Origin: Pseudoflavonifractor sp964504285
GTDB lineage: Bacteria; Bacillota; Clostridia; Oscillospirales; Oscillospiraceae
Length of the DNA stretch: 64,000 nucleotides
Assembly (NCBI GenBank): GCA_964504285.1
Contig: CAZDDZ010000003.1
Location: forward strand, 38,313 to 102,312
Direction of reading: 5' to 3'
The position numbers were made by a program, and so were the translations under genes. Shown piece by piece: positions 1-7,583 of the stretch. The notes below the pieces were generated by a model. It saw only the letters and a program-made list of their open reading frames with translations, searched no databases and was not told the origin of the DNA. Numbering within the stretch: the stretch's first letter is position 1; every line of letters begins with the position of its first letter.

Positions 1-1
1 C

Positions 2-211
2 ACCGGATTTTCTCTGCCACGCAGCAAGGCTGCCGACCTTATTTCCTCGGGGCGTATTCAGCTTAATCACCGGGAATGCGCCAAGCCTGACAAGACAGTG
101 GCACAGGGGGATGTGCTCACCTGCCGAGGTCTGGGCAAATGTGTGGTGAAAGAGGCGGGCAAGCTCTCTAAAAAAGGGCGTATTATGATAGAATTGGAGC
201 GATATATTTAA
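2..211 (+). CDS. S4-domain RNA-binding protein, C-terminal part (YlmH-like)
   Basis: The frame open from the window edge to the TAA at 209-211 encodes about 69 residues typical of the S4 RNA-binding domain at the end of YlmH-type proteins: an SRSKAADLI-like segment (here LPRSKAADLISSGRIQL), then NHRECAKP, a GDVLTCRGLGK turn and a basic GRIMIELERY end. YlmH proteins lie in the division cluster of Gram-positives and bind RNA or ribosomes. Only the tail is visible, so the start and N-terminal domain are unknown. The stop overlaps the next ATG by one base, so the two genes are probably translationally coupled. Confidence 0.8.
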   Translation, partial: TGFSLPRSKAADLISSGRIQLNHRECAKPDKTVAQGDVLTCRGLGKCVVKEAGKLSKKGRIMIELERYI

Positions 212-420
212 TGGAGCAGTCTAAAATTGACCGCATTAACGAGCTGGCTAAGAAGGCTCAAACCCCCGAGGGGCTTACCCCGGAGGAGACCGCAGAGCGG
301 GCCGTCCTGCGTCAGGAATATGTGGCTGCCTTTAAGGCGAGCCTGGTGGCGCAGCTGGAAAACACCGTTATTGAGGAGCCCGACGGAACCCGTCGCCCCC
401 TTAAAAAGAAGGAGCCCTGA
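211..420 (+). CDS. DUF896 family protein (YnzC-like)
   Basis: This 69-residue protein has the DUF896/UPF0291 layout: an N-terminal IDRINELAKKAQ helix, a GLTPEE turn and an ERAVLRQEYVAAFKASL helix, then a charged tail. It is the usual size for the family, which forms a small two-helix antiparallel hairpin. The function is not settled; in Bacillus the YnzC relative lies in an SOS-induced operon. The ATG shares its A with the TAA of the S4-domain gene, which argues for one transcript. No clear terminator is seen after the stop. Confidence 0.88.
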   Translation: MEQSKIDRINELAKKAQTPEGLTPEETAERAVLRQEYVAAFKASLVAQLENTVIEEPDGTRRPLKKKEP

Positions 421-509
421 GACAAAAAAGATCTGCATGGAGCGGCGCATGCATTTCTTAAGAATTTATTTCCCGGTGTAAACATTATATGAACTTTCAC
501 CCTAATCCG

Positions 510-538
510 TTGACAGTGTTCCACGGTAGTAATATGCT
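510..538 (+). promoter_or_regulatory. Sigma-A type promoter for the MarR gene
   Basis: A TTGACA -35 box at 510-515 and a TATGCT -10 box at 533-538 are separated by 17 bases. They lie about 30 bases upstream of the MarR-family start codon. Confidence 0.6.
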
Positions 539-568
539 TTTTTTGTCTACGAAAGGAGCATGATACAG

Positions 569-1006
569 ATGAAAGAGTCTCGAGATATATTGATGTGCTA
601 TCTGCGGGTGACCCAGCATATGTCACACCAATTTCGCAGTCACTTTGGAAAGCTGAACCTCACCTTTCCGCAGGCGCTGGTGCTTACCGTGCTGGGGGAG
701 GAGGGCGCTATGCCCATCAGCGCCCTGGCCGAGCGAACAGGGAGCGCCAATTCCACAGTGTCCGGCATTGTGGACCGGCTAGAGAAGCTTGAGCTGGCCA
801 AACGGGAGCGGAGTGATGCAGACCGGCGGGTGATTTATGTGGCCCCTACCGAGAAGTATAAAGCGCTGCGCCGCAAGGCGGAGACCAACGTATCTGGCTA
901 CTTTTCCTCCCTGCTGGATGACATGCCCCCAGAGGATCGGGCTGAAATTCTCTCCGGGTTAAGTAAACTGGACGCCGCCCTCCAGAGACAGGACGGAGTA
1001 AAATAA
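569..1006 (+). CDS. MarR family transcriptional regulator
   Basis: A 145-residue winged-helix regulator. The core runs from about residue 28 to 95: FPQALVLTVLGEEG, then a recognition region with NSTVSGIVDRLEKL and the wing region ERSDADRRVIYV, where the D-x-R pattern is the MarR hallmark. Flanking helices supply the dimer interface. Two in-frame ATGs lie at 560 and 569. The AAGGAG at 553-558 is one base from the first and ten from the second, so the second is chosen. It has its own promoter and no partner gene in the same operon, so its target and ligand cannot be named. Confidence 0.88.
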   Translation: MKESRDILMCYLRVTQHMSHQFRSHFGKLNLTFPQALVLTVLGEEGAMPISALAERTGSANSTVSGIVDRLEKLELAKRERSDADRRVIYVAPTEKYKALRRKAETNVSGYFSSLLDDMPPEDRAEILSGLSKLDAALQRQDGVK

Positions 1007-1046
1007 AAAACGTCCAAAAATATTTCGTTTTTTTCTTGCGTTATGG

Positions 1047-1168
1047 TACCCTCGGTTGACAAAGTACAATACGCCTCAGCCTTACTTGCCGTAAGGCAAG
1101 GAGGATAACGAAGCATGGGGCGCAGCCATGTGCCTAAAAACCGTGTTGTACTTTTTCAGCCAAGGGTA
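1047..1168. mobile_element. MITE-like element with imperfect 27-bp terminal inverted repeats
   Basis: The ends at 1047-1073 (TACCCTCGGTTGACAAAG...) and 1142-1168 (...CTTTTTCAGCCAAGGGTA) are complementary over about 27 bases with a few mismatches. Both termini carry TA, as expected for a TA target duplication of the IS630/Tc1 type. Inside is a CCTTAC/GTAAGG hairpin near 1079-1095 and a second short palindrome near 1115-1130. There is no coding capacity. It sits between the MarR gene and the putative glycoside hydrolase. Confidence 0.6.
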
Positions 1169-1216
1169 GAAATGTGGGTATTCTAAGGTATTAACAGGGA
1201 AAGGCGAGGTGGTTGC

Positions 1217-2305
1217 ATGAGAAATCATTACGGATACGGCTCATACCGTGGCCGGGGCGGCTTTCGCACCTTTTTAAAAATTTTGGTGGGCGTTTTGACG
1301 GCGGTGCTGGTGTTCCTGGTGGCGGGCTACTTTTTCCTCCAGCAATTTGCCGTGGTCACCGATAAAGGAGTATATTACGACATTCCTTTCCTGCGTGGGA
1401 AAGAGCAGCGGCCCTCTCCCAGCCAGCCTATCGCGGTGGAGACGCCTCCGTTAATTATTGCGCCCACGCCGACACCGACCCCCGAGCCAGAGCCGGTGGA
1501 GGACCCGCTTCGGGCTGTGCTTTTGCCCACGTCTGCTCTCTATGACGGCACAGCCCAGGCCCAAATGGAGGCGGCGGAAGGAAACGCTGTAATTTTTGAC
1601 ATGAAGGCTGACGACGGTACTCTGCCCTATGTGTCCCAGGTGCAGCGGGCCAAGGATTTAAAAGCCTCCGGCTCCGACCATGCTGTGAACGAGGGGCTGG
1701 AAGCCCTTACGGGGAGCGGGGTGTACACCATTGCCCGGGTCTCCTGCTTTAAGGATAACAATGCTCCCTACCGCAATAACGCTCTTTCCATTAAAACCAA
1801 CAGCGGCTATAACTGGCGGGACGAGGAGAACCTGCGTTGGATGAGTCCCACCAATGAGGAAGCTCGCCAGTATGTTACCGACCTGTGCGTGGAGCTTGCC
1901 AGACTGGGCTTTGACGAGATTCTGCTGGACAATGCGGCCTACCCCGTGGCCGGTCATCTGGAGTATATTAAGGTAGGCACGGCCTACGACAAAACCCAAT
2001 TTTCTGCCGTGGTGGACGGGTTTTACGCCCAGATAAAGGCTGCGCTGGCCCCCTACCCGGAGGTAAAGCTTTCTATTATAGGTACCCAAGATGCCGTCCG
2101 GAACGGCACTGACCCCATAAGCGGCCAGAGCGCGGCGGGACTGACTGCACATGCAGACCGTGTGTGGCTGCTCGCCCCCGAGGGAGATACCGCCGATTAC
2201 ACCGCCGCCCTTACCCGGGCCGGGATGAAGAATATCCAAACCGGCCTGGTGCTGCTGACCGATACCCCCCTGGACACCGAGGAAAGCTGGGGAATTTTAC
2301 CTTAA
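1217..2305 (+). CDS. Membrane-anchored putative glycoside hydrolase (DUF4015-like)
   Basis: A 362-residue protein. Residues 1-16 are basic and Gly/Arg/Tyr rich, residues 17-43 form a transmembrane or uncleaved signal helix, and residues about 72-95 are a Pro/Thr/Glu linker. The rest looks like a TIM-barrel of the putative glycoside hydrolase group formerly called DUF4015: strand-like NAVIFDMKADDG, YTIARVSCFKD, FDEILLDNAAYP and LSIIGTQ segments, with acidic residues at strand ends. The domain probably lies outside the membrane and acts on an unknown polysaccharide. The ATG follows an AGGCGAGGTGG site. A strong terminator follows, so this is a single-gene unit. Confidence 0.7.
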   Translation: MRNHYGYGSYRGRGGFRTFLKILVGVLTAVLVFLVAGYFFLQQFAVVTDKGVYYDIPFLRGKEQRPSPSQPIAVETPPLIIAPTPTPTPEPEPVEDPLRAVLLPTSALYDGTAQAQMEAAEGNAVIFDMKADDGTLPYVSQVQRAKDLKASGSDHAVNEGLEALTGSGVYTIARVSCFKDNNAPYRNNALSIKTNSGYNWRDEENLRWMSPTNEEARQYVTDLCVELARLGFDEILLDNAAYPVAGHLEYIKVGTAYDKTQFSAVVDGFYAQIKAALAPYPEVKLSIIGTQDAVRNGTDPISGQSAAGLTAHADRVWLLAPEGDTADYTAALTRAGMKNIQTGLVLLTDTPLDTEESWGILP

Positions 2306-2313
2306 CAGAAAGT

Positions 2314-2350
2314 AAAAAGTAAGGAGCGAAAAATCGCTCCTTACTTTTTT
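2314..2350 (+). terminator. Intrinsic terminator
   Basis: A 15-bp stem (2314-2328 with 2335-2349, core GTAAGGAGCG/CGCTCCTTAC) closes a six-base loop. It is followed by a T run and lies directly after the putative glycoside hydrolase stop. Confidence 0.9.
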
Positions 2351-2552
2351 TACAATATGCTAATAAATGATGTGTTATTTTTTGGACATACTAACCAGAT
2401 ATTTAACAAAGAGGGGTTTTTCGTGTTTTTCTACAAAGGAAAATCTTGCAATCCGTACCCGTTTCAGTTATTCTTTATAACATGACATATTATTTTCGAA
2501 CCTGTAAAACGGTAGAGTCGATTAACATCTCATTTGAGAAGGCGGTGAAAGC

Positions 2553-2867
2553 ATGTCATTGGAAGCAATTAAGCAGGTGACGCAGGCTGAGGAGGAGACT
2601 CAGGCCAGGCTGGCAGAGGCTAAGATCAACGCAAAGCGCATGGTAGCCGACGCCGAGCGGGAGGGCCGCGCACAGGTAGAGTCTGCACGGGCCCAGGCCG
2701 AGACCAAGGCGAAGGACCTGATGAAGCAGGCGGAAGTCCGCGCCCACGACCGTACAACTGCGGTTATGCATGAGACCGAGCAGTCCTGCGCCACACTCCG
2801 TCAGGCAGCGGAAGCCAAGCTGGACGCAGCTGCAGACCTAATCGTCAGAAGGGTTGTGAACGACTAA
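2553..2867 (+). CDS. V-type ATPase peripheral stalk subunit G/H
   Basis: A 104-residue, almost entirely helical and charged protein with no hydrophobic segment. It has the Ala/Glu/Lys/Arg heptad pattern (AEEETQARLAEAKINAKRMVADAE) of the H/G subunit, which pairs with subunit E to form the peripheral stalk. It is first in the operon, as ntpF is in Enterococcus hirae. The TAA overlaps the ATG of subunit I by one base. The 200 bases upstream (2351-2552) are AT-rich, but I could not fix a confident promoter in them. Confidence 0.85.
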   Translation: MSLEAIKQVTQAEEETQARLAEAKINAKRMVADAEREGRAQVESARAQAETKAKDLMKQAEVRAHDRTTAVMHETEQSCATLRQAAEAKLDAAADLIVRRVVND

Positions 2868-4840
2868 TGGCCATCGTCAAAATGCGGCGGCTGCGGGTCA
2901 TAGCCCTCGGGGAGGAGCGGGATGAATTGCTCCAGCAGCTGCTCCATGTGGGCTGCGTGGAGGTCACCGAGCCGGAGGGGAAGCTTTCTGACCCGGAATG
3001 GGCCGCCCTGCTGCACCGGGATGCGTCCTCGCTGGGCGATGTAAAGAGCAAAGCCACGGCCGTAAACAGCGCACTGGAGGCTTTGCGCAAATACGCGCCG
3101 GTAAAGAGCGGGCTCTTTACCCTGCGGGAGACCGTCAAGGAGTCCGAATTTTTAAGCTCCGCTACACTAAACACCGCCCTGAAACAAGCCGCTGAAATTA
3201 ACGACCGGGTTCAGCGGGTCTCCCAGCTCTTTACCCAGGAAAACCGCCTGACGGGCCAGCGGGCCAGTTTGGTACCCTGGACGGGGTTGGATTTACCTCT
3301 GGACACCAAGAGCACTGAGCACGCCGTCATCATGTTCGCCGTCTGCCCCGCCGGGGTAGACTTGGCGGAGGTGCGCACGGCACTGTCCGATGCCGCACCC
3401 TCTGCCGAGCTGTTTGAGGCAAGTACCGATAAGGAGCTGCACTTTCTCCTGCTGGTCTGCCATCAGGCCGAGCGGGAGGCGGTTAACGAAACCGTAAAGC
3501 CCTATGGATTTTCTAGCACCTCTTTTAAGGAATTTACCGGTACAGCCAGTGAAAACATTGCCCGTATTGACGACCGGCTGGCATCTATCGTTGCCGAGCG
3601 GGAGGCCGTTACCGGTGAAATTGCCACCTATTCCGACTGCCGCCAGTCTCTGCGCGTCTGCGCCGACCGGCTGGGAACCGAGCAGTCTAAGGAGGCGGCC
3701 CGGGAGCGTCTTTTAACCAACGGGACAATTTTTTTCCTGGAAGGCTGGATTACCGAGCCGGGTCTGCCCCGCGCCGAGGAGGTGCTCTCCCAATTTTCCT
3801 GCGCGTGGGAGACGGCGGAGCCCGAGGAGGAAGAGGAGCCCCCGGTACTCCTCCACAATCCCCACTGGATGAACCCCATTAACATGGTCACCGAGATGTA
3901 CTCCATGCCCGCCTATCGGGGGATTGACCCCAACCCGCTGATTTTCTTCACGTTCTTGTTTTTCTTCGGGTTTATGTTCGCGGACGTGGCCTACGGCATT
4001 ATTATCTGGCTGGTATGCTTTCTCATCACCAAAAAATATAACCCAAAGTACACCATGGGCTATATGTTCCGGCTGGGACAGTATATGGGCATATCCACCT
4101 TTATCTGCGGCATCTTCACCGGCGGCTTCTTCGGCGATGTAATTCCCAAGTTTGCTCAGCAGATGCTGGGTATCGCGCCGACCGAGCTTCCTCAGTGGCT
4201 CCAGACCTTTAATAACGGTATTGTGGTGAACCCCATCACCTCCCCCATGAACGCGCTGATTTTGGCCATCGCCATCGGTGTGGTGCATCTCCTGTTCGGT
4301 CAGTGCATCCACATCTATATGGGCTTCCGGGACGGAAACGTCATGGACGCGCTGCTGGATGTGGTGCCCTGGTGGCTCTTTTTTGCCAGCATTGGTCTTG
4401 TGGCCGCGGGCTTCCCCTGGTGGAGCATCCTCATTGGCTGTCTCCTGCTGGTGGTCACCCAGGGTCACAGCAAGCGCGGCTTCTTTGGAAAGCTGATGGG
4501 CGGTGTGGCAAGCCTCTACGACGTGACCGCCTGGCTCTCGGACATTCTCTCCTACTCCCGCCTGATGGCGCTGATGCTGGCCACCTCGGTTATTGCCAGC
4601 GTTATGAATACCCTGGGTACCTTGGGCGGCATGACCATACCGGGCATTATCATGTTTGTGCTGGTCTTTATCGTCGGCCATGTGTTTAACATCGGCGTAA
4701 ATATTATCGGCACCTACGTCCACGCGGCTCGTCTGGAATATCTGGAGTTCTTCAGCAAGTTCTACCAGGAGGGCGGCACAGCCTTCCGTCCCCTGTCCTA
4801 TAAGACCAAATATGTGGATATTATCGAGGAGGAAAACTAA
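2867..4840 (+). CDS. ntpI: V-type ATPase membrane subunit I (a-subunit)
   Basis: A 657-residue protein of usual family length. The soluble N-terminal half (about 1-335) begins with IVKMRRLRVIALGEERDELL and contains coiled-coil arms that bind the peripheral stalks. The C-terminal half has about seven transmembrane helices starting at FFTFLFFFGFMFADVAYG, and includes the conserved SDILSYSRLMALMLATSVIA segment whose arginine faces the K ring and carries ion passage. It ends close to the subunit K start (one base gap). Translational coupling with the preceding subunit is likely from the one-base overlap. Confidence 0.95.
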   Translation: MAIVKMRRLRVIALGEERDELLQQLLHVGCVEVTEPEGKLSDPEWAALLHRDASSLGDVKSKATAVNSALEALRKYAPVKSGLFTLRETVKESEFLSSATLNTALKQAAEINDRVQRVSQLFTQENRLTGQRASLVPWTGLDLPLDTKSTEHAVIMFAVCPAGVDLAEVRTALSDAAPSAELFEASTDKELHFLLLVCHQAEREAVNETVKPYGFSSTSFKEFTGTASENIARIDDRLASIVAEREAVTGEIATYSDCRQSLRVCADRLGTEQSKEAARERLLTNGTIFFLEGWITEPGLPRAEEVLSQFSCAWETAEPEEEEEPPVLLHNPHWMNPINMVTEMYSMPAYRGIDPNPLIFFTFLFFFGFMFADVAYGIIIWLVCFLITKKYNPKYTMGYMFRLGQYMGISTFICGIFTGGFFGDVIPKFAQQMLGIAPTELPQWLQTFNNGIVVNPITSPMNALILAIAIGVVHLLFGQCIHIYMGFRDGNVMDALLDVVPWWLFFASIGLVAAGFPWWSILIGCLLLVVTQGHSKRGFFGKLMGGVASLYDVTAWLSDILSYSRLMALMLATSVIASVMNTLGTLGGMTIPGIIMFVLVFIVGHVFNIGVNIIGTYVHAARLEYLEFFSKFYQEGGTAFRPLSYKTKYVDIIEEEN

Positions 4841-4841
4841 C

Positions 4842-5324
4842 ATGAATTTGGAAAACCTAATTGGTACCGGCATCGCTTTTATCGGTGCCTGCTTGGCGGT
4901 CGGTATGTCCTGCGCCGGCTCCGGCCGTGGCGTGGGTATTGCGGGCGAGGCCGCTGCCGGCGTTGTCTCCGAGGACCCCAGCAAATTCTCCAAAACCCTG
5001 ATTCTTCAGCTGCTCCCCGGCACCCAGGGCCTTTACGGACTGGTTATCTGGTTCTGGGCCATTTTTAACATGGGTCTGCTAAACGGCGTGCCCTCCCTGT
5101 CCTTTGGCGCGGGCATCGCCGTCTTTGGTGCCTGCCTGCCCATGGCCATCGGCGGCTACGTTACCGCTGTTGCACAGGGTCGCTGCGCCGCCGCCGGTAT
5201 CGGCATCGTAGCCAAGCGCCCCGAGGAAGCTTCTAAGGGTATCCTCATGGCCCTGATGGTGGAGTTCTACGCCATCCTCTGCCTGCTGGCCTCCTTCCTG
5301 ATGATCTTCTTCTTCACGGCTTGA
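4842..5324 (+). CDS. ntpK: V-type ATPase rotor-ring subunit K (proteolipid)
   Basis: A 160-residue protein with four transmembrane helices, made of two tandem hairpins (GTGIAFIGACLAVGMS and GAGIAVFGACLPMAIGG mark the start of each). The second hairpin carries the ion-binding Glu141 (LMVEFYAI). The first outer helix has LLPGTQGLYG, and loop residue Gln112 lies in AVAQGRCAAAG. Leu58, Thr61, Gln62, Gln112 and Glu141 match the sodium ligands known from E. hirae NtpK (L61, T64, Q65, Q110, E139), which suggests a sodium-translocating ring. The ATG at 4842 is chosen because GAGGAGG lies ten bases upstream; a longer frame upstream has no ribosome site. Confidence 0.95.
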   Translation: MNLENLIGTGIAFIGACLAVGMSCAGSGRGVGIAGEAAAGVVSEDPSKFSKTLILQLLPGTQGLYGLVIWFWAIFNMGLLNGVPSLSFGAGIAVFGACLPMAIGGYVTAVAQGRCAAAGIGIVAKRPEEASKGILMALMVEFYAILCLLASFLMIFFFTA

Positions 5325-5334
5325 GGAGCGCAAT

Positions 5335-6021
5335 ATGAACGGAATCGAAAAAATTACCGGGCGCATCGAGGGCGACGCCCAGCGGGAAATTGACGGCATC
5401 CTCGCCGAAGCCCGCGACCAGGCAAACGAGATTACCGCCCGGTATCAGGCACAGGCCGAGAAGGAGGCCGCCGACCTGGTCCGCCGGGGCGAGCAGGCAG
5501 CCGACGAGCGCTGCGAGCGGCTGGAGAGCGTGGCTCAGCTTGAAGCCAAAAAGCTCATTCTGGCTGCCAAGCAGGACATGCTGGACAAGACCTTTGACCG
5601 CGCCCTTCAAATGCTTACCGAGCTGCCCGACGAAGAATACATTGCACTTTTGGCCGCACTGGTGGTCAAGGCGGCTGTCACCGGCCGGGAGCAGGTCATT
5701 TTCTCCCCCCGTGACCGCAACCGTGTAGGCAAGGCCGTGGTCACTCGCGCCAACGAAATTTTGGCCAAACAGGTGGCTCCCAAGCTCCCTGATGAGCTGA
5801 CCGACACCAAGGCCGGGGCGTTTCTCGACAAGGTGGTTACCCGTTCCTCCGCCATTCTGGCGGGTACCGGTATGCTCACACTGGCCGAGGGTACCCGCGC
5901 CATGAAGGGCGGCGTGATTTTGGCCGACGGCGATGTGGAAACCAACTGCTCCTTCGAGACTTTGGTGCGCCTGCTTCGGAACGAAATGGCCGGACAGGTG
6001 GCCGGGGCACTGTTTGACTAG
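5335..6021 (+). CDS. ntpE: V-type ATPase peripheral stalk subunit E
   Basis: A 228-residue protein with a long N-terminal charged helix (about 1-105, rich in Ala, Glu, Arg and Gln). A globular C-terminal domain with VFSPRDRNRVGKAVV-like strands and a NCSFETLVRLLRNEMAGQVAGALF end follows, which is typical of subunit E. It pairs with the G/H subunit to hold the catalytic head against the membrane part. The start at 5335 has GAGGAG overlapping the stop of subunit K. Confidence 0.93.
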   Translation: MNGIEKITGRIEGDAQREIDGILAEARDQANEITARYQAQAEKEAADLVRRGEQAADERCERLESVAQLEAKKLILAAKQDMLDKTFDRALQMLTELPDEEYIALLAALVVKAAVTGREQVIFSPRDRNRVGKAVVTRANEILAKQVAPKLPDELTDTKAGAFLDKVVTRSSAILAGTGMLTLAEGTRAMKGGVILADGDVETNCSFETLVRLLRNEMAGQVAGALFD

Positions 6022-6053
6022 AGCCAAAAAAGTAAGCGAAGGGGGGAACGATT

Positions 6054-7052
6054 TTGCCACGGGTAAAAGACACTGACTACCTGTTCCTGTCCACCCGCAT
6101 TAAGTCCCTGGAGCGAAACCTCCTCACCAAGGAGCGCATGGAGCACATGCTGGAAGCACGCACCGTGGAGGAGAGCGCAAAGGTGCTCTCCGAGTGCGGA
6201 TACGCCGACATGACCCATGTAACGCTGGACGAGCTGGACGTGGTGCTGGCACGGCAGCGGGAGCTGTTGTTCCACGACCTGTCTACCAGCGCGCCGGACA
6301 AGAACATTCTGGATGTATTTAAAATCAAATATGACTACCATAACCTCAAGGTACTCCTCAAGGCCGAGGCCATGGGCACCGACGCCGAGCGTCTGCTGGT
6401 AGATACCGGACGGGTGCCTGTAAAGGAACTTGCCGAAAAGGTGCGTGCAACCGACCTACGGGGTCTGCCCTCCGTGCTCCAGTCCGCCGCCGTGGACGCC
6501 CGGGAAATGCTGGGTACCACCGGTGATCCTCAGCTGGCCGACTTTGTGCTAGACAGAGCCTATTTTAAAGACATGGCCGAGCTGGCCCGCCGCTCGGAGA
6601 GCGCGTTTTTAGTGGGGTATGTCCGCATTCTGGTGGACGCGGCCAATCTGCGCAGCGTCGTGCGCACCCTGCGCATGGGCAAGGGCGCCGATTTTATGAA
6701 AAGTGTTTTGTTCACGGGGGGCAATGTGGATGTAAACCGCATTCTCTCCTCGGTGTCCTCCGGCGGCTCTTTAGAGGAGCTGTTTGCTACCTCTGCCCTT
6801 CGTCCCGCCGCTGAGGCGGGTACCGCGGCAGTGGCTGGCGGCGGATTGACCCGGTTTGAAAAGTTCTGCGATGACGCGGTCAATTCCTATCTGTCCAGGG
6901 CGAAGTATGTGGCCTTTGGCGAAGCGCCTCTGGTGGGCTATTTGGCCGCCAAGGAGAACGAGTTTACCACTGTGCGTATTATTCTCTCCGGCCGTCTGGC
7001 CGGACTGGACGCCGACATCATCCGGGAAAGGCTGCGTGATTCTTATGTCTAA
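6054..7052 (+). CDS. ntpC: V-type ATPase central-stalk subunit C (d-type)
   Basis: A 332-residue helical protein of the vATP-synt_AC39 family. It is the socket that joins the central stalk to the K ring. It shows DTDYLFLSTRIKSLERNLLT at the start, an IKYDYHNLKVLLKA motif near residue 85-100, and a KENEFTTVRIILSGRLAGL repeat near the end, matching the three similar helical bundles of this family. The start is TTG at 6054 with GGGGGG six to eight bases upstream. Its end overlaps the start of the next gene by eight bases. Confidence 0.93.
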   Translation: MPRVKDTDYLFLSTRIKSLERNLLTKERMEHMLEARTVEESAKVLSECGYADMTHVTLDELDVVLARQRELLFHDLSTSAPDKNILDVFKIKYDYHNLKVLLKAEAMGTDAERLLVDTGRVPVKELAEKVRATDLRGLPSVLQSAAVDAREMLGTTGDPQLADFVLDRAYFKDMAELARRSESAFLVGYVRILVDAANLRSVVRTLRMGKGADFMKSVLFTGGNVDVNRILSSVSSGGSLEELFATSALRPAAEAGTAAVAGGGLTRFEKFCDDAVNSYLSRAKYVAFGEAPLVGYLAAKENEFTTVRIILSGRLAGLDADIIRERLRDSYV

Positions 7053-7359
7053 CTGGAAGATTGCCGTTCTGGGTGACCGGGAGAGTGTGTTGGGCTTTAA
7101 GGCGCTGGGGCTGGACGTTTTTTCCGCCGAGACGGTGGACGAGGCACGCGCCACCCTCCATCGCCTTGCAAAGGAGAGCTACGCCGTTATCTATCTCACC
7201 GAGGCGTATGCCGCCAAGATGGAAGCCGACGTAATGCGCTATAAGGACGACTTAACCCCCGCCATTATCCTCATTCCCGGCAAGAGCGGAAGCCTTGGCA
7301 TCGGCATGGCCAACGTAAAAAAGTCGGTGGAACGCGCAGTGGGCGCGGATATACTATAA
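7045..7359 (+). CDS. ntpG: V-type ATPase central-stalk subunit F
   Basis: A 104-residue Rossmann-like protein. It starts with WKIAVLGDRESVLGFKALG, has an AVIYLTEAYA strand and ends IGMANVKKSVERAVGADIL, which are diagnostic of subunit F (called NtpG in E. hirae). It binds subunit D in the rotating stalk. The ATG at 7045 lies inside the end of subunit C. The operon is then interrupted by 224 non-coding bases before subunit A, an unusual break that holds structured elements (see 7380 and 7505). Confidence 0.92.
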   Translation: MSNWKIAVLGDRESVLGFKALGLDVFSAETVDEARATLHRLAKESYAVIYLTEAYAAKMEADVMRYKDDLTPAIILIPGKSGSLGIGMANVKKSVERAVGADIL

Positions 7360-7379
7360 GCGCGGAGCGCCCGTGAGCA

Positions 7380-7467
7380 GGCAGATAAGACATGGAGCGG
7401 AACGAAAAAGCGGAAGCCCACAACGTGGGCGGACGATTTTTTGTGCAGTCGCAATGGCTTATCTGCC
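7380..7467 (+). ncRNA. Candidate structured RNA between V-ATPase subunits F and A
   Basis: GGCAGATAAG at 7380-7389 pairs with CTTATCTGCC at 7458-7467. Inside, GCCCAC/GTGGGC (7416-7421 and 7425-7430) forms an apical hairpin, and an A-run/T-run forms a middle helix. The internal loops GGAGCGGAACGAAA and GTGCAGTCGCA, and GGAA facing GGAC, recur almost unchanged in the arrays at 36102 and 36855, while the stems differ. Orientation is sense to the downstream gene in all three places. I do not recognise a named Rfam family. Confidence 0.6.
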
Positions 7468-7504
7468 GTTGCGGAGGGCGAGGAGCGTGATATCTTTAAG
7501 CGCG

Positions 7505-7563
7505 AGGGTAGGCGCACAGGGAGGCGATGTCCCCATCGCCCCGAGCATTTTCAAATTTACCCT
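7505..7563 (+). promoter_or_regulatory. Second hairpin in the leader of V-ATPase subunit A
   Basis: AGGGTA at 7505-7510 can pair with TACCCT at 7558-7563. Between them GGCGATG (7523-7529) pairs with CATCGCC (7534-7540) around a four-base loop. The structure ends five bases before the AAGAAGG ribosome site of subunit A, so folding could influence its translation. Confidence 0.45.
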
Positions 7564-7583
7564 TTGAAAGAAGGTTGACGTAT

